A program made the translations under genes and the position numbers. Below, piece after piece: positions 16,751-24,917 of a stretch of DNA of 24,917 nt (the first letter of the stretch is position 1; every line of letters begins with the position of its first letter). Below the pieces are notes generated by a model that saw nothing but the letters and a program-made list of their open reading frames with translations, made no database searches and was not told the origin of the DNA. The stretch comes from Desulfobacteraceae bacterium (GTDB lineage Bacteria > Desulfobacterota > Desulfobacteria > Desulfobacterales > Desulfosarcinaceae): positions 27,491 to 52,407 of the forward strand of contig JALVQM010000040.1 of NCBI GenBank assembly GCA_027025615.1, read 5' to 3'.

Positions 16751-17674
16751 ATGAAAAATAAACTGTCGATTATAATTCTGGATAGTAAGGGGTCTCCGGT
16801 CAGACAATTGACAGCATCCCGCCTTGCTGTTTCAGTAAGCCTGATTCTGCTTGTAATTTTTATTGTCGGCAGTATGGCACTTATCTGGGACTATAATGAA
16901 AAAAGGCAGAAATTGTCGCAAAGAGGGGTGTTGCAAAAGGCCTTAGCTGAAAAACAGGCGGTGATCCGGCAACAGAAAAGGCATATTGAATCTTTTGTCA
17001 CCCAACTGGCCAATTTATCACAAAATATTGCCGAGCTAAAGCGTTTTGAAAGCGAAATCAGGGTGGTCGCAAACCTGGAACCTAATCATGACCAGGAAAG
17101 TGTCTTTGGAATTGGAGGTTCTGCCGGGGAAGGCTTTAAAACTGATATTGAATCAGAAAAAAATAAAAATGGTATTGAAATAAATAGGATAGAGCAAAGC
17201 TCTTCGCACAGTATTATCCAGGACCAAAAAAGAACTTTTGAAATGTTGCTCGAGCAAAGTGAATCTATGCCTAACATGCTGGCCTCAACACCGAGTATCA
17301 GGCCGGCCGATGGACAAATTGTGACCGGCTTTGAGCGACGTAAATCTTTATTGACTGACAGAGAAGAATTTAATCAGGGACTTGATATAGTTAATGAAAA
17401 AGGAACCCCGGTAATTGCTACTGCCGATGGACAAGTTACATTCTCTGGTTTCAAGCCGACGACGGGCCAAACATTGATCATAGATCATGGTTTCGGTTTT
17501 GTTACAGAGTATGACCACCTGGATAGCATTTTAAAACAGGTTGGAGAGCAGGTAAAGCGCGGTGAACAGATTGCTACAATGGGTGAAAGCGGACAGGCCG
17601 ATACGCCTCATTTGCACTATGAAGTCCATTTAAACGGCATTCCTGTCAACCCATCAAGATATATTCTCCAGTAA
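16751..17674 (+). CDS. Membrane-anchored LytM/M23-family protein, probably non-catalytic
   Basis: A 307-residue envelope protein. A short cytoplasmic head is followed by one transmembrane helix (about 25-46) and a periplasmic coiled coil (about 48-108). A charged, low-complexity linker comes next, then a C-terminal LytM (peptidase M23) domain at about 186-304. M23 enzymes cleave peptidoglycan cross-bridges using zinc held by His, Asp and His. Here D212, H256 and the HLH pair H287/H289 are present. The first zinc ligand, expected in the motif FHxGxD, is Asn208 (FNQGLD). Loss of a zinc ligand suggests a regulatory LytM factor that activates an amidase, like EnvC or NlpD; the coiled coil fits this role. 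ATG 16751 begins MKNKLSIIIL, a usual start. A TTG at 16724 is possible but less likely, and there is no clear Shine-Dalgarno. It stands upstream of secA. Confidence 0.85.
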   Translation: MKNKLSIIILDSKGSPVRQLTASRLAVSVSLILLVIFIVGSMALIWDYNEKRQKLSQRGVLQKALAEKQAVIRQQKRHIESFVTQLANLSQNIAELKRFESEIRVVANLEPNHDQESVFGIGGSAGEGFKTDIESEKNKNGIEINRIEQSSSHSIIQDQKRTFEMLLEQSESMPNMLASTPSIRPADGQIVTGFERRKSLLTDREEFNQGLDIVNEKGTPVIATADGQVTFSGFKPTTGQTLIIDHGFGFVTEYDHLDSILKQVGEQVKRGEQIATMGESGQADTPHLHYEVHLNGIPVNPSRYILQ

Positions 17675-17788
17675 TTTTATAAAAACGCGAGCCTGGAAAT
17701 GAGCGTACTCGGAACAGGGCAATTGATAGCCGAATCCGTAGTTACGCCTTCTGGTATATCTTGTTTTGGAAACAATTATTTTGCTCAA

Positions 17789-17818
17789 TTGACATATTCT
17801 GCATGTATTTTCTACAAT
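17789..17818 (+). promoter_or_regulatory. Sigma-70 promoter for secA
   Basis: TTGACA (17789-17794), 18-nt spacer, TACAAT (17813-17818): 11 of 12 consensus positions. The transcript would start near 17825, giving a leader of about 34 nt that holds the secA ribosome site. It is one of the two strongest promoter matches in the window. Confidence 0.7.
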
Positions 17819-17858
17819 CCCCTTGCGGAAAGATAACGTTCCGGAGGAAAAGCAAGAG

Positions 17859-20387
17859 ATGATTATTGATTTTTTAACACGTATTTTTGGAAGCAAAAAC
17901 GAGCGCGAATTAAAGCGCCTACAGCCTATAGTAGAACGGATAAACGCCCTTGAGCCAAAAATTCAGAAACTTAACGATCAACAGTTGCGAAACCAGACCA
18001 TCAGGTTCAAAGAACAGCTGGACCAAGGACAGTCATTGGATGCTCTGCTTGCCGAGGCTTTTGCAACAGTACGCGAAGCCGCCTTGAGAGTTCTTGATAT
18101 GCGGCACTTCGATGTGCAACTGATCGGCGGTATCTTCCTGCATATGGGCCGGATAGCCGAGATGAAAACCGGTGAAGGAAAAACTTTGGTAGCTACTTTA
18201 CCGGCTTACCTTAATGCTTTAACTGGCAAAGGTGTCCATATTGTAACTGTAAATGACTATCTGGCAAAACGTGATACAGAGTGGATGGGCAAAATATACA
18301 ATTTTTTGGGCATGGCCGTTGGGTCAATAGTCCATGGACTGGATGATTACCAACGAAAGGAAGCCTATAATGCAGATATAACATACGGAACAAATAATGA
18401 GTTCGGTTTTGACTACCTTAGGGACAATATGAAATTTGATGCCGATACCCTGGTTCAGAGAAAATTGCACTATGCCATCGTCGATGAGGTTGACAGTATA
18501 TTGATCGACGAGGCCAGAACTCCCTTGATTATTTCGGGACCGGCTGAAAAATCGACGCATCTCTACTATCAAGTCAATAAAATTATTCCCAGGCTGAAAC
18601 CTGAAAAACATTATACGGTGGATGAAAAGGCAAGAAGCGCCACGTTGACCGAGGAGGGGGTGGCTGCTGCTGAAAATATGCTTCAGGTGGACAACCTCTA
18701 CGATCCCCAAAACATTGAGTTGTTGCATCATATTAATCAGGCCTTGAAAGCCCACACTCTTTTTAAACGTGACGTCGATTATATCGTAAAAGACGGACAG
18801 GTTATAATAGTAGATGAATTTACCGGGCGTTTGATGCCGGGGCGTCGATACAGTGAAGGTCTTCACCAGGCTCTGGAAGCCAAAGAAAATGTGAAGATAG
18901 AGAATGAGAACCAAACCCTTGCTACCATAACCTTCCAAAATTACTTTAGAATGTACGAAAAATTGGCAGGTATGACGGGTACGGCCGATACAGAGGCGGC
19001 TGAATTCAAGAAGATTTACGATCTCGATGTAAATGTGGTGCCTACCAACAAACCAATGATTAGAGTTGATCATCCGGATGTTATTTACAAGACAAAGCGT
19101 GAAAAGTATGAAGCAGTTTTGGATGAAATTCGAACTCTGCACACCAAGGGCCAACCTGTATTGGTGGGTACAATTTCAATAGATGTATCTGAAGCCTTGA
19201 GCAAAAAGTTGAAGAAAAGAGGCATTCCCCATTCTGTATTGAATGCAAAAAACCACGAGAAAGAAGCTGAAATTATCGCCCAGGCGGGGCAAAAAGGTGC
19301 TGTCACAATTTCTACCAACATGGCTGGACGGGGGACGGATATAAAGCTGGGTCCTGAAGTCAAGGAATTGGGTGGATTGCATATTCTGGGCACTGAGCGC
19401 CATGAGAGCAGGAGAATAGACAATCAGTTACGGGGGCGTTCAGGCAGGCAAGGTGACCCGGGATCATCGCGGTTTTATTTGTCACTGGAAGACGATCTTT
19501 TAAGGATTTTCGGTGGTGAGCGAATCCAGAACATCATGGAAAAGCTTGGTATGCAGGAAGGCGAGCCCATTGAACACGGTTTGATAAGCAGGGCGATTGA
19601 AAACGCCCAATCACGTGTAGAAGCTCAAAATTTTGAAATTCGTAAGCATTTGCTGGAATACGATGATGTAATGAACCAGCAAAGAGAGGTGATTTATAAA
19701 CAGAGAAGACAACTACTAGTCGAAGAAGATGTCTCTGAAGTAATTAGAGAAATAATTCGTGACTTATCGGAATCCGTTGCCATAACATACGCCGATGAAC
19801 ACCTTCCTCCCGATCAATGGGATATGAAGGCTATATCAGATGCAGTTTTCGAGTACTTCAATTTCAGACTTCCGGACCTTGACGATGACACTCTTGATGG
19901 CCTGGATGCGCAAGGCTTGGCAGAGGAGATTTATGAACAGGCTATGGCGGTTTATACTGCCAGGGAAAATAGTATCGGCAGCGATTATATGCGGCAGCTT
20001 GAACGTTTCCTGATGCTACAGACGGTAGACAGTTTATGGAAAGATCACCTTTTGAGGATGGATCATCTCAAGGAAGGTATCGGGCTGCGGGGTTATGCCC
20101 AGCAGAATCCCCTGTTGGTCTATAAAAAAGAAGGTTTCGAGATGTTTCAGGACTTGGTTGATCGCATTAAGCGGGAAACAGTCCAGATTCTTTTCAGGAT
20201 TCAAGTTGCCGCACCTGAAGAGGTGGCTGAGTTTAAGCCGAAATCTGAACAGGAGCTTGTATATTCCGGTGGGGATGATCAATCCCAGCAGAGAAAGCCG
20301 GTTCGCCGCAGTAATAAAAAAGTCGGGCGAAATGATCCATGTCCCTGTGGAAGCGGGAAAAAATATAAAAAATGCTGTGGTCGTTAA
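17859..20387 (+). CDS. secA: Protein translocase ATPase SecA
   Basis: Motor that drives unfolded preproteins through SecYEG across the inner membrane. It is 842 residues. Walker A is MKTGEGKT with Lys108, Walker B is VDEVDSILIDEARTP with Asp209/Glu210, and both positions match E. coli numbering. The preprotein cross-linking domain follows. The second nucleotide-binding fold has TNMAGRGTDIKLG and the arginine-finger region QLRGRSGRQGDPG. The helical scaffold and wing domains come next. The C-terminal zinc/SecB-binding tail CPCGSGKKYKKCC (828-840) is intact. I chose ATG 17859 because the protein then begins MIIDFLTRIFGSKNERELKRL, as in homologues. GGAGG lies 11 nt upstream. An in-frame TTG at 17823 lies at the predicted transcription start and cannot serve. 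The gene has its own strong promoter. Confidence 0.98.
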   Translation: MIIDFLTRIFGSKNERELKRLQPIVERINALEPKIQKLNDQQLRNQTIRFKEQLDQGQSLDALLAEAFATVREAALRVLDMRHFDVQLIGGIFLHMGRIAEMKTGEGKTLVATLPAYLNALTGKGVHIVTVNDYLAKRDTEWMGKIYNFLGMAVGSIVHGLDDYQRKEAYNADITYGTNNEFGFDYLRDNMKFDADTLVQRKLHYAIVDEVDSILIDEARTPLIISGPAEKSTHLYYQVNKIIPRLKPEKHYTVDEKARSATLTEEGVAAAENMLQVDNLYDPQNIELLHHINQALKAHTLFKRDVDYIVKDGQVIIVDEFTGRLMPGRRYSEGLHQALEAKENVKIENENQTLATITFQNYFRMYEKLAGMTGTADTEAAEFKKIYDLDVNVVPTNKPMIRVDHPDVIYKTKREKYEAVLDEIRTLHTKGQPVLVGTISIDVSEALSKKLKKRGIPHSVLNAKNHEKEAEIIAQAGQKGAVTISTNMAGRGTDIKLGPEVKELGGLHILGTERHESRRIDNQLRGRSGRQGDPGSSRFYLSLEDDLLRIFGGERIQNIMEKLGMQEGEPIEHGLISRAIENAQSRVEAQNFEIRKHLLEYDDVMNQQREVIYKQRRQLLVEEDVSEVIREIIRDLSESVAITYADEHLPPDQWDMKAISDAVFEYFNFRLPDLDDDTLDGLDAQGLAEEIYEQAMAVYTARENSIGSDYMRQLERFLMLQTVDSLWKDHLLRMDHLKEGIGLRGYAQQNPLLVYKKEGFEMFQDLVDRIKRETVQILFRIQVAAPEEVAEFKPKSEQELVYSGGDDQSQQRKPVRRSNKKVGRNDPCPCGSGKKYKKCCGR

Positions 20388-20430
20388 TTAACAGGCTGCT
20401 AAATGTTGTTAGAATACAAACAATGATTAG

Positions 20431-20907
20431 ATGACCAAAATTATGAGCAATCGGAAAACTGTCGGGCTTATTTCAGATACTCATGGACAACTGAGCCAGG
20501 CCGCAGTAGAGGCGCTGCAAGGCGTTGATTTGATATTACATGCAGGAGATGTTGGGGATAATAAAGTGCTGGCTGCGCTGGGAAGCATAGCCCCGGTGGA
20601 AGCAGTCAGGGGAAATATGGATTACGGGCTGTGGGCGGAACAGCTACCACCGGCAACCATGATTAACATAAAGCAAAGCTATTTTTTTCTGATTCATGAC
20701 AAAGATAAAATAGACCTCGATCTTTCAACTATTGGTGTACGGGCTGTAATTTTTGGTCACACCCATAGTAGTTCAATTGAGAAAATTGACACCATCTGGT
20801 ATATCAATCCTGGCTCAGCAACCCACCCACGTTACGGCCAAAATCCTTCGGTAGGACTAATTACAGTCTACGAAAAACAAATGGATGCCAGAATTATTGA
20901 AATTTGA
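20431..20907 (+). CDS. YfcE/MJ0936-family metallophosphoesterase
   Basis: A 158-residue calcineurin-like phosphoesterase of the small YfcE type, which hydrolyses phosphodiesters with two metal ions. The physiological substrate is unknown. The metal motifs are in order: SDTHG (15-19, Asp16 and His18), HAGDVGD (GD motif), VRGNMD (GNxD), a single His in FLIHDKDK, and FGHTHSS (GHTH). The fourth motif, usually HGH, reads HDK, so only its first His remains. Other members vary here too. Starts at ATG 20431 and ATG 20443 are both possible, and neither has a clear Shine-Dalgarno. It lies 43 nt after secA with no terminator between them, so it may be read from the secA transcript. Confidence 0.85.
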   Translation: MTKIMSNRKTVGLISDTHGQLSQAAVEALQGVDLILHAGDVGDNKVLAALGSIAPVEAVRGNMDYGLWAEQLPPATMINIKQSYFFLIHDKDKIDLDLSTIGVRAVIFGHTHSSSIEKIDTIWYINPGSATHPRYGQNPSVGLITVYEKQMDARIIEI

Positions 20908-20992
20908 GTAACAAAAGGTATATTGACAATCTATCCATTTGTATCCAGCCTTTGTCGGCTAGTCTGGAACAAAATAGTTAAGCCAAGACTTT

Positions 20993-21022
20993 TTGACAAG
21001 CCGCCACGTCTGACTTTACAAT
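20993..21022 (+). promoter_or_regulatory. Sigma-70 promoter for clpS-clpA-aat
   Basis: TTGACA (20993-20998), 18-nt spacer, TACAAT (21017-21022). Boxes and spacing are identical to the secA promoter. The start would be near 21029, giving a leader of about 140 nt before clpS. An AT-only run (TTATATATATAAAA) near 21037-21050 lies just inside the transcript. Confidence 0.65.
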
Positions 21023-21067
21023 ATAGCAGGATGATGATTATATATATAAAAGTCGGGCAGGACACTG

Positions 21068-21130
21068 ATGAATGATGGTGAAGTTTTTAAAGATGGCCGG
21101 GCTGCTGGAGAGAGGTTAAAATATTTATAA
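21068..21130 (+). CDS. Possible 20-residue leader peptide before clpS
   Basis: A short frame, ATG to TAA, lies wholly inside the predicted clpS leader. AGGA is placed about 6 nt before the ATG. The product is hydrophilic with no run of a single amino acid, so it does not look like a classical attenuation peptide. It could be translated by chance. I list it because it sits between a strong promoter and clpS, 39 nt before the clpS ATG, where translation could affect clpS expression. Confidence 0.25.
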   Translation: MNDGEVFKDGRAAGERLKYL

Positions 21131-21169
21131 TAACAGCCAGTTGTCTGTGATGCCAACTAAGTAACTGTT

Positions 21170-21484
21170 ATGACAGAATTTAAGCCAGACATTCAACCTG
21201 ACACCGATACAAATGTTGAGGACGACATTGATGAACCGTCCATGTATAAAGTTCTGCTGCACAATGACGATTACACTACTATGGAGTTCGTTGTAGATGT
21301 CCTTATGCTGGTGTTCCATAAACCCCTGGAAGAAGCCGTAAGTATAATGTGGAACGTCCATAAGCAGGGTATTGGTGTATGTGGTATATACCCTTTTGAG
21401 ATAGCGGAAACAAAGGTTGCAACAGTAATTCGGATGGCACGTGAAAACGGCCACCCGCTTAAATGTACCATGGAGAGAGTATAA
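21170..21484 (+). CDS. clpS: ATP-dependent Clp protease adaptor ClpS
   Basis: Adaptor that binds proteins with N-terminal Leu, Phe, Tyr or Trp and hands them to ClpA. It is 104 residues. A flexible acidic N-terminal arm (1-24) is typical and needed for delivery. The folded core begins YKVLLHNDDYTTMEFVVDVL (26-45). Pocket residues are in place: N32, D33, D34 and H64 in MWNVHKQG. There is no strong Shine-Dalgarno before the ATG. It ends 5 nt before the clpA start used here. Order and spacing (clpS-clpA-aat) show a single N-degron unit. Confidence 0.95.
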   Translation: MTEFKPDIQPDTDTNVEDDIDEPSMYKVLLHNDDYTTMEFVVDVLMLVFHKPLEEAVSIMWNVHKQGIGVCGIYPFEIAETKVATVIRMARENGHPLKCTMERV

Positions 21485-21489
21485 AGGCC

Positions 21490-23730
21490 ATGATAAGCAA
21501 GGAATTAAGTGTTACTCTGGGCTTTGCGGTTCGAGAGGCAAAAAAACGACGGCACGAATATGTCGGCATTGAGCATATCCTGTTTGCCATTTTACATGAC
21601 AGTGTCGGCATTGAGATTATTGAAAATTGCGGGGGCAACGTAGATAACCTGAAAGCAACACTGGAAACGTTTTTTAAAGAAAAAGTCGATGTTATCCCCG
21701 AGGGTGATGAATATGTATTGCAACAGACCATAGGATTCCAAAGGGTAATCCAAAGGGCTGTCAACCATGTAAGATCGGCTGAAAAGGCTGAAGTTGAAGT
21801 AAGTGATATTCTTGCTTCAATTTTTCTTGAGAAAGAATCACATGCAGCCTATTTCCTGGCTCAGGAGGGAATCAGCCGTCTTGATGTATTGAATTATATT
21901 TCCCATGAACTGGAGACCGGTATAGGACGAAACAGCCCTGATGGTTTGACAAGAACCATCCAGAAAGAAAAAAAGAAAAAAGCCAGCCCTTTAGAAACAT
22001 ATACCATAGATCTGATGGCCCAGGCTGCCCAGGGCAAACTCGACCCACTCATTGGAAGGCAGAACGAGCTGGAACGGGCAATGCAGATTCTTTGTCGTCG
22101 AAGAAAAAACAATCCGGTTTTTGTGGGGGACCCTGGGGTTGGTAAGACAGCCTTGGCTGAAGGTCTGGCACAGAGAATTCATGACGGTGATGTCCCGGAA
22201 CTTCTGCGAGACGTAAAAATATATGCCTTGGATCTTGGAGGGATGGTCGCCGGATCTAAATTCAGGGGTGATTTTGAGCAACGACTCAAAGGTGTAATTG
22301 GCGAGTTGCAAAAAAGTAAAAACGCAATTCTGTTTATTGATGAAATCCATACTATAGTAGGTGCCGGGGCGACAAGCAGTGGATCTTTGGATGCATCCAA
22401 TCTCCTGAAACCGGTCCTGGCAACTGGTGAATTACGTTGTATTGGATCGACTACATACGAAGAATACAAAAACCATTTTGAAAAGGACAGGGCTCTTTCA
22501 CGGCGTTTCGAAAAAATAGAGCTGCACGAACCTTCAATCCCGGAAAGCATTCAAATATTGAAGGGATTAAGAGATCGCTATGAAGAACATCATGGCATCC
22601 AGTATACCGAAGGTGCTTTGAAAGCTGCCTGCGAACTATCGGCCAAATATTTAAATGACCGCTACCTGCCTGATAAGGCAATCGATGTAATTGATGAAGC
22701 CGGTGCTTACATTAGGCTGACAGGTGGTGGAAGGCGGAAAAAGATTCATCCGTCTGATATAGAAAAAATTGTCGCCAAAATGGCAAGAATACCGGCAGTC
22801 AGTGTCTCCACTCCTGATAAAGCCAAGCTGGAAAATCTGGAAGATCGTCTTAAATCAGTCGTTTTCGGCCAGGACAATGCAATTTCTGCTCTTGTTACGG
22901 CGATTAAAAGAGCTCGTGCCGGACTTGGTCACCCTGAAAAACCGGTGGGGGCGTTCCTGTTTACCGGACCCACTGGGGTTGGAAAAACAGAGGTCGCCAA
23001 ACAGGTAGCGCTTAATCTGGGGATTGAGTTTATCCGTTTCGACATGAGTGAATATATGGAAAAACATGCAGTGGCACGACTCATCGGCGCACCCCCTGGT
23101 TATATTGGTTTTGACCAGGGCGGTCTTTTGACCGATAACATTAGAAAAAATCCCTACAGCGTTCTTTTGCTGGATGAAATTGAAAAAGCGCATCCGGACT
23201 TATTTAACATTCTTTTGCAGGTCATGGATCATGCAACTTTAACTGATAACAATGGCAAAAAAGCAGATTTTCGTAATGTTATCATGATGATGACGTCCAA
23301 TGCAGGGACAAGGGAAATGAGTGCCCAGTCTATAGGTTTTGGTGATCCACGGGCAGGAGCAGCAGGGAAAGGGAAAAAGGCAATTGAGAAATATTTCAGC
23401 CCTGAGTTTCGCAACCGCTTAGATGCAATTATAAATTTCAATGATCTTGATCCTGCGGTTATGGAGCAGATAGTCGATAAGTTTATGAATGAACTGAACG
23501 TTCAACTTATTACTAAAAAGGTCAGGCTTACGTACAGCCCTGAGGTTCGTAAATGGTTGGCCAAAGAGGGGTATGATCCACGATATGGGGCAAGACCTCT
23601 TCATAGGGTGATTCAGAAAAATATCAAGGATATTCTTTCTGAAGAAATATTATTTGGCAAACTGCAAAAAGGCGGCCAGGTTCATATCAACTTCAAAACT
23701 GATGAGTTGGAATTCATATATCGGAACTGA
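21490..23730 (+). CDS. clpA: ATP-dependent Clp protease ATP-binding subunit ClpA
   Basis: AAA+ unfoldase that feeds substrates, including ClpS-bound ones, into ClpP. It is 746 residues. The N-domain (ClpS-binding double repeat) spans about 1-145, starting MISKELSVTLGFAVREAKKRRHE. The first ATPase ring has Walker A GDPGVGKT (213-220, Lys219) and Walker B ILFIDEIH. The second has Walker A GPTGVGKT (493-500, Lys499) and Walker B VLLLDEIE. The ClpP-docking loop tripeptide reads IGF (SIGFGDP), where E. coli ClpA has IGL. No ClpB-type middle coiled coil is present. I chose ATG 21490, which gives the family's usual N-terminus. An in-frame ATG at 21463 would overlap clpS by 22 nt. clpP is not in the window. 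Confidence 0.96.
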   Translation: MISKELSVTLGFAVREAKKRRHEYVGIEHILFAILHDSVGIEIIENCGGNVDNLKATLETFFKEKVDVIPEGDEYVLQQTIGFQRVIQRAVNHVRSAEKAEVEVSDILASIFLEKESHAAYFLAQEGISRLDVLNYISHELETGIGRNSPDGLTRTIQKEKKKKASPLETYTIDLMAQAAQGKLDPLIGRQNELERAMQILCRRRKNNPVFVGDPGVGKTALAEGLAQRIHDGDVPELLRDVKIYALDLGGMVAGSKFRGDFEQRLKGVIGELQKSKNAILFIDEIHTIVGAGATSSGSLDASNLLKPVLATGELRCIGSTTYEEYKNHFEKDRALSRRFEKIELHEPSIPESIQILKGLRDRYEEHHGIQYTEGALKAACELSAKYLNDRYLPDKAIDVIDEAGAYIRLTGGGRRKKIHPSDIEKIVAKMARIPAVSVSTPDKAKLENLEDRLKSVVFGQDNAISALVTAIKRARAGLGHPEKPVGAFLFTGPTGVGKTEVAKQVALNLGIEFIRFDMSEYMEKHAVARLIGAPPGYIGFDQGGLLTDNIRKNPYSVLLLDEIEKAHPDLFNILLQVMDHATLTDNNGKKADFRNVIMMMTSNAGTREMSAQSIGFGDPRAGAAGKGKKAIEKYFSPEFRNRLDAIINFNDLDPAVMEQIVDKFMNELNVQLITKKVRLTYSPEVRKWLAKEGYDPRYGARPLHRVIQKNIKDILSEEILFGKLQKGGQVHINFKTDELEFIYRN

Positions 23731-23840
23731 TGGCTTAGCAAGAAACAGACTGGTATTCAGAATTCAATTCATCCCGATGTGAAAACCGGATGATAGGGTG
23801 TACCATTTTCTAAAATTTGGGTTCCCCCCGGCCTCTTACC

Positions 23841-24533
23841 ATGCCTGTTTATATTCTCAATGATTCTGCATTATTTCCACCCCCTGAACACGCCGAGGAT
23901 ACAGGTTTATTGGCGGTTGGTGGCGATTTGTCTGCAAAAAGACTGTTGGCCGCATACAAAGCGGGCATTTTCCCATGGTACAGCGAAGGTGATCCTATTT
24001 TATGGTGGTCACCTGATCCACGTTTGGTTCTTTACCCTTCCAACTTTCATATTTCTCGCTCAATGCGCAGGCTGTTGAATCGGGGACTTTTCAGGGCCAC
24101 AATGGATTTAGCTTTTGAAAAAGTTATCAAGAAATGTGCCGAGGTGCGTATCAACAATGGTGAGGGGACCTGGATTACATCTGAGATGACAAAAGCTTAT
24201 ATTGAATTACACAGGATGGGACTTGCCCATTCAGTGGAAACCTGGCTGGAAGGTAAAATCGTGGGTGGGTTGTATGGAGTATCACTGGGGCAATGTTTTT
24301 TTGGTGAATCAATGTATTCTGAATCACCCAACGCTTCAAAGGTGGCACTATTTAACCTGGTAAATTTTATTAAAAAATACAATTTTAGGTTTATTGATTG
24401 CCAGGTATATAGTGATCATTTATTAAAAATGGGAGCTTGTGAGATAAAACGTAAGCGGTTTTTAAAAGAGTTGAGATCCGCCCTGAAAGGAAAAACCTTA
24501 AAGGGCAAATGGAGTTTATTGCAGATGAGTTAA
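23841..24533 (+). CDS. aat: Leucyl/phenylalanyl-tRNA-protein transferase
   Basis: Adds Leu or Phe from aminoacyl-tRNA to proteins with N-terminal Arg, Lys or Met, making them ClpS-ClpA-ClpP substrates. It is 230 residues. The family markers are FPPPEHAEDTGLLAVGGDLS (12-31), AYKAGIFPWYSEG, WWSPDPRLVL, GEGTWIT, GLAHSVETWLEGKIVGGLYG, CFFGESMYSESPNASKVAL and FIDCQ. All of the conserved core is intact. I chose ATG 23841 because homologues begin MPVYxL at this point; an in-frame TTG at 23817 adds eight unfamiliar residues. There is no clear Shine-Dalgarno. It lies 110 nt after clpA, so it is co-transcribed or has a weak promoter that I cannot place. Confidence 0.96.
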   Translation: MPVYILNDSALFPPPEHAEDTGLLAVGGDLSAKRLLAAYKAGIFPWYSEGDPILWWSPDPRLVLYPSNFHISRSMRRLLNRGLFRATMDLAFEKVIKKCAEVRINNGEGTWITSEMTKAYIELHRMGLAHSVETWLEGKIVGGLYGVSLGQCFFGESMYSESPNASKVALFNLVNFIKKYNFRFIDCQVYSDHLLKMGACEIKRKRFLKELRSALKGKTLKGKWSLLQMS

Positions 24534-24917
24534 TGATGATAACTTGGTATTATTATAACAATTATCTAACGCGGGGTGACTTGCGCCGGTCTTTTCCTGA
24601 TCGTCTGTCAATACCACTCCTTCTTTCCGGAATATGGAAAGTATAGGAAAATTGCCGGCGGTCCTGGTTTTTTCGTCTTCCTCCATTGTCCAACATAACG
24701 ATGCCTTGATGCTGTATATTCATTAATAATTTTCCAGCCAGGTTTTACACAATCGAATCCAAAAACAGGAAATTAAAAACACTATTTCCAACCCTGCAAT
24801 AATAATGCCCTTGTGTGTATATTCACCCTTAAAAATATTATTTTTTAATCATATGAAATTTAAAAGAAAATTAATGAATCATGCCCGGTTGAGTGATTGA
24901 TTGGAGTTAACTGTGGC
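24534..24917. other. Non-coding right end, 384 nt, no gene seen
   Basis: All three plus-strand frames carry stops within the last 25 nt. All three minus-strand frames carry stops between 24860 and 24909, so no gene body crosses the stretch. The left part holds CTTTCC-N7-GGAAAG at 24623-24641 and a GC-rich patch with GCCGGC near 24654. The right 170 nt are very AT-rich, as a promoter region would be. I see no convincing -35/-10 pair or T-tailed terminator. Confidence 0.6.

Noticed and set aside
18324..19154. 276-codon open frame on the minus strand inside secA
   Set aside because: It lies within the conserved secA sequence and has no recognisable motif or context. It is a shadow frame.
20923..20928. 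TTGACA as a second promoter before clpS
   Set aside because: No -10-like hexamer lies 16-18 nt downstream. The site at 20993 is far better.
20995..21169. AT-only run as a site of mobile-element insertion
   Set aside because: There are no terminal inverted repeats, target duplications or transposase remnants near it, or anywhere else in the window.

Overview
The window is about 25 kb of gene-dense bacterial chromosome of intermediate G+C. Every recognisable gene is a housekeeping or core metabolic type. I see no integrase, transposase, phage, CRISPR, tRNA or rRNA gene. The ileS-lspA pair, the long HolA, the complete livJHMGF operon, LytM-family gene next to secA, and clpS-clpA-aat suggest a Gram-negative, probably of the Desulfobacterota (former Deltaproteobacteria). 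That assignment is an inference from gene content and protein style; nothing here fixes the species.

Layout. (1) Positions 1-1898, minus strand: a long reading frame that runs off the left edge. It encodes a strongly diverged relative of the carbamoyl-phosphate synthase large subunit (CarB). (2) From 2115, plus strand: ileS and lspA, which abut. A GC-rich foldable stretch follows, then holA overlapping pyk, then a 72-residue unknown protein. (3) 9081-14207: livJ, livH, livM, livG and livF, a complete branched-chain amino-acid (or related amino-acid/amide) ABC importer, with a strong stem-loop between livJ and livH. (4) 14253-16429: argC and folD; a 16-bp perfect palindrome lies between them and a terminator follows folD. 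(5) 16751-20387: a membrane-anchored, coiled-coil LytM/M23 protein and secA. (6) 20431-24533: a YfcE-like phosphoesterase, then clpS, clpA and aat, which together form the bacterial leucine N-degron pathway: Aat adds the destabilising residue, ClpS recognises it, ClpA unfolds the substrate for ClpP. The last 384 bases hold no gene that I can support.

Regulatory signals are unusually legible. Exact TTGACA -35 boxes lie before ileS, the LytM gene, secA and clpS; secA and clpS share TTGACA-N18-TACAAT.

The most interesting observations are two predicted pseudo-enzymes. The CarB-like protein keeps the family's architecture but has lost the metal and ATP ligands of its first ATP-grasp domain. It also lacks half of the oligomerisation domain. 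The LytM-family protein has Asn in place of its first zinc-binding His. Both frames are intact over their visible length, which argues for retained non-catalytic function rather than decay.
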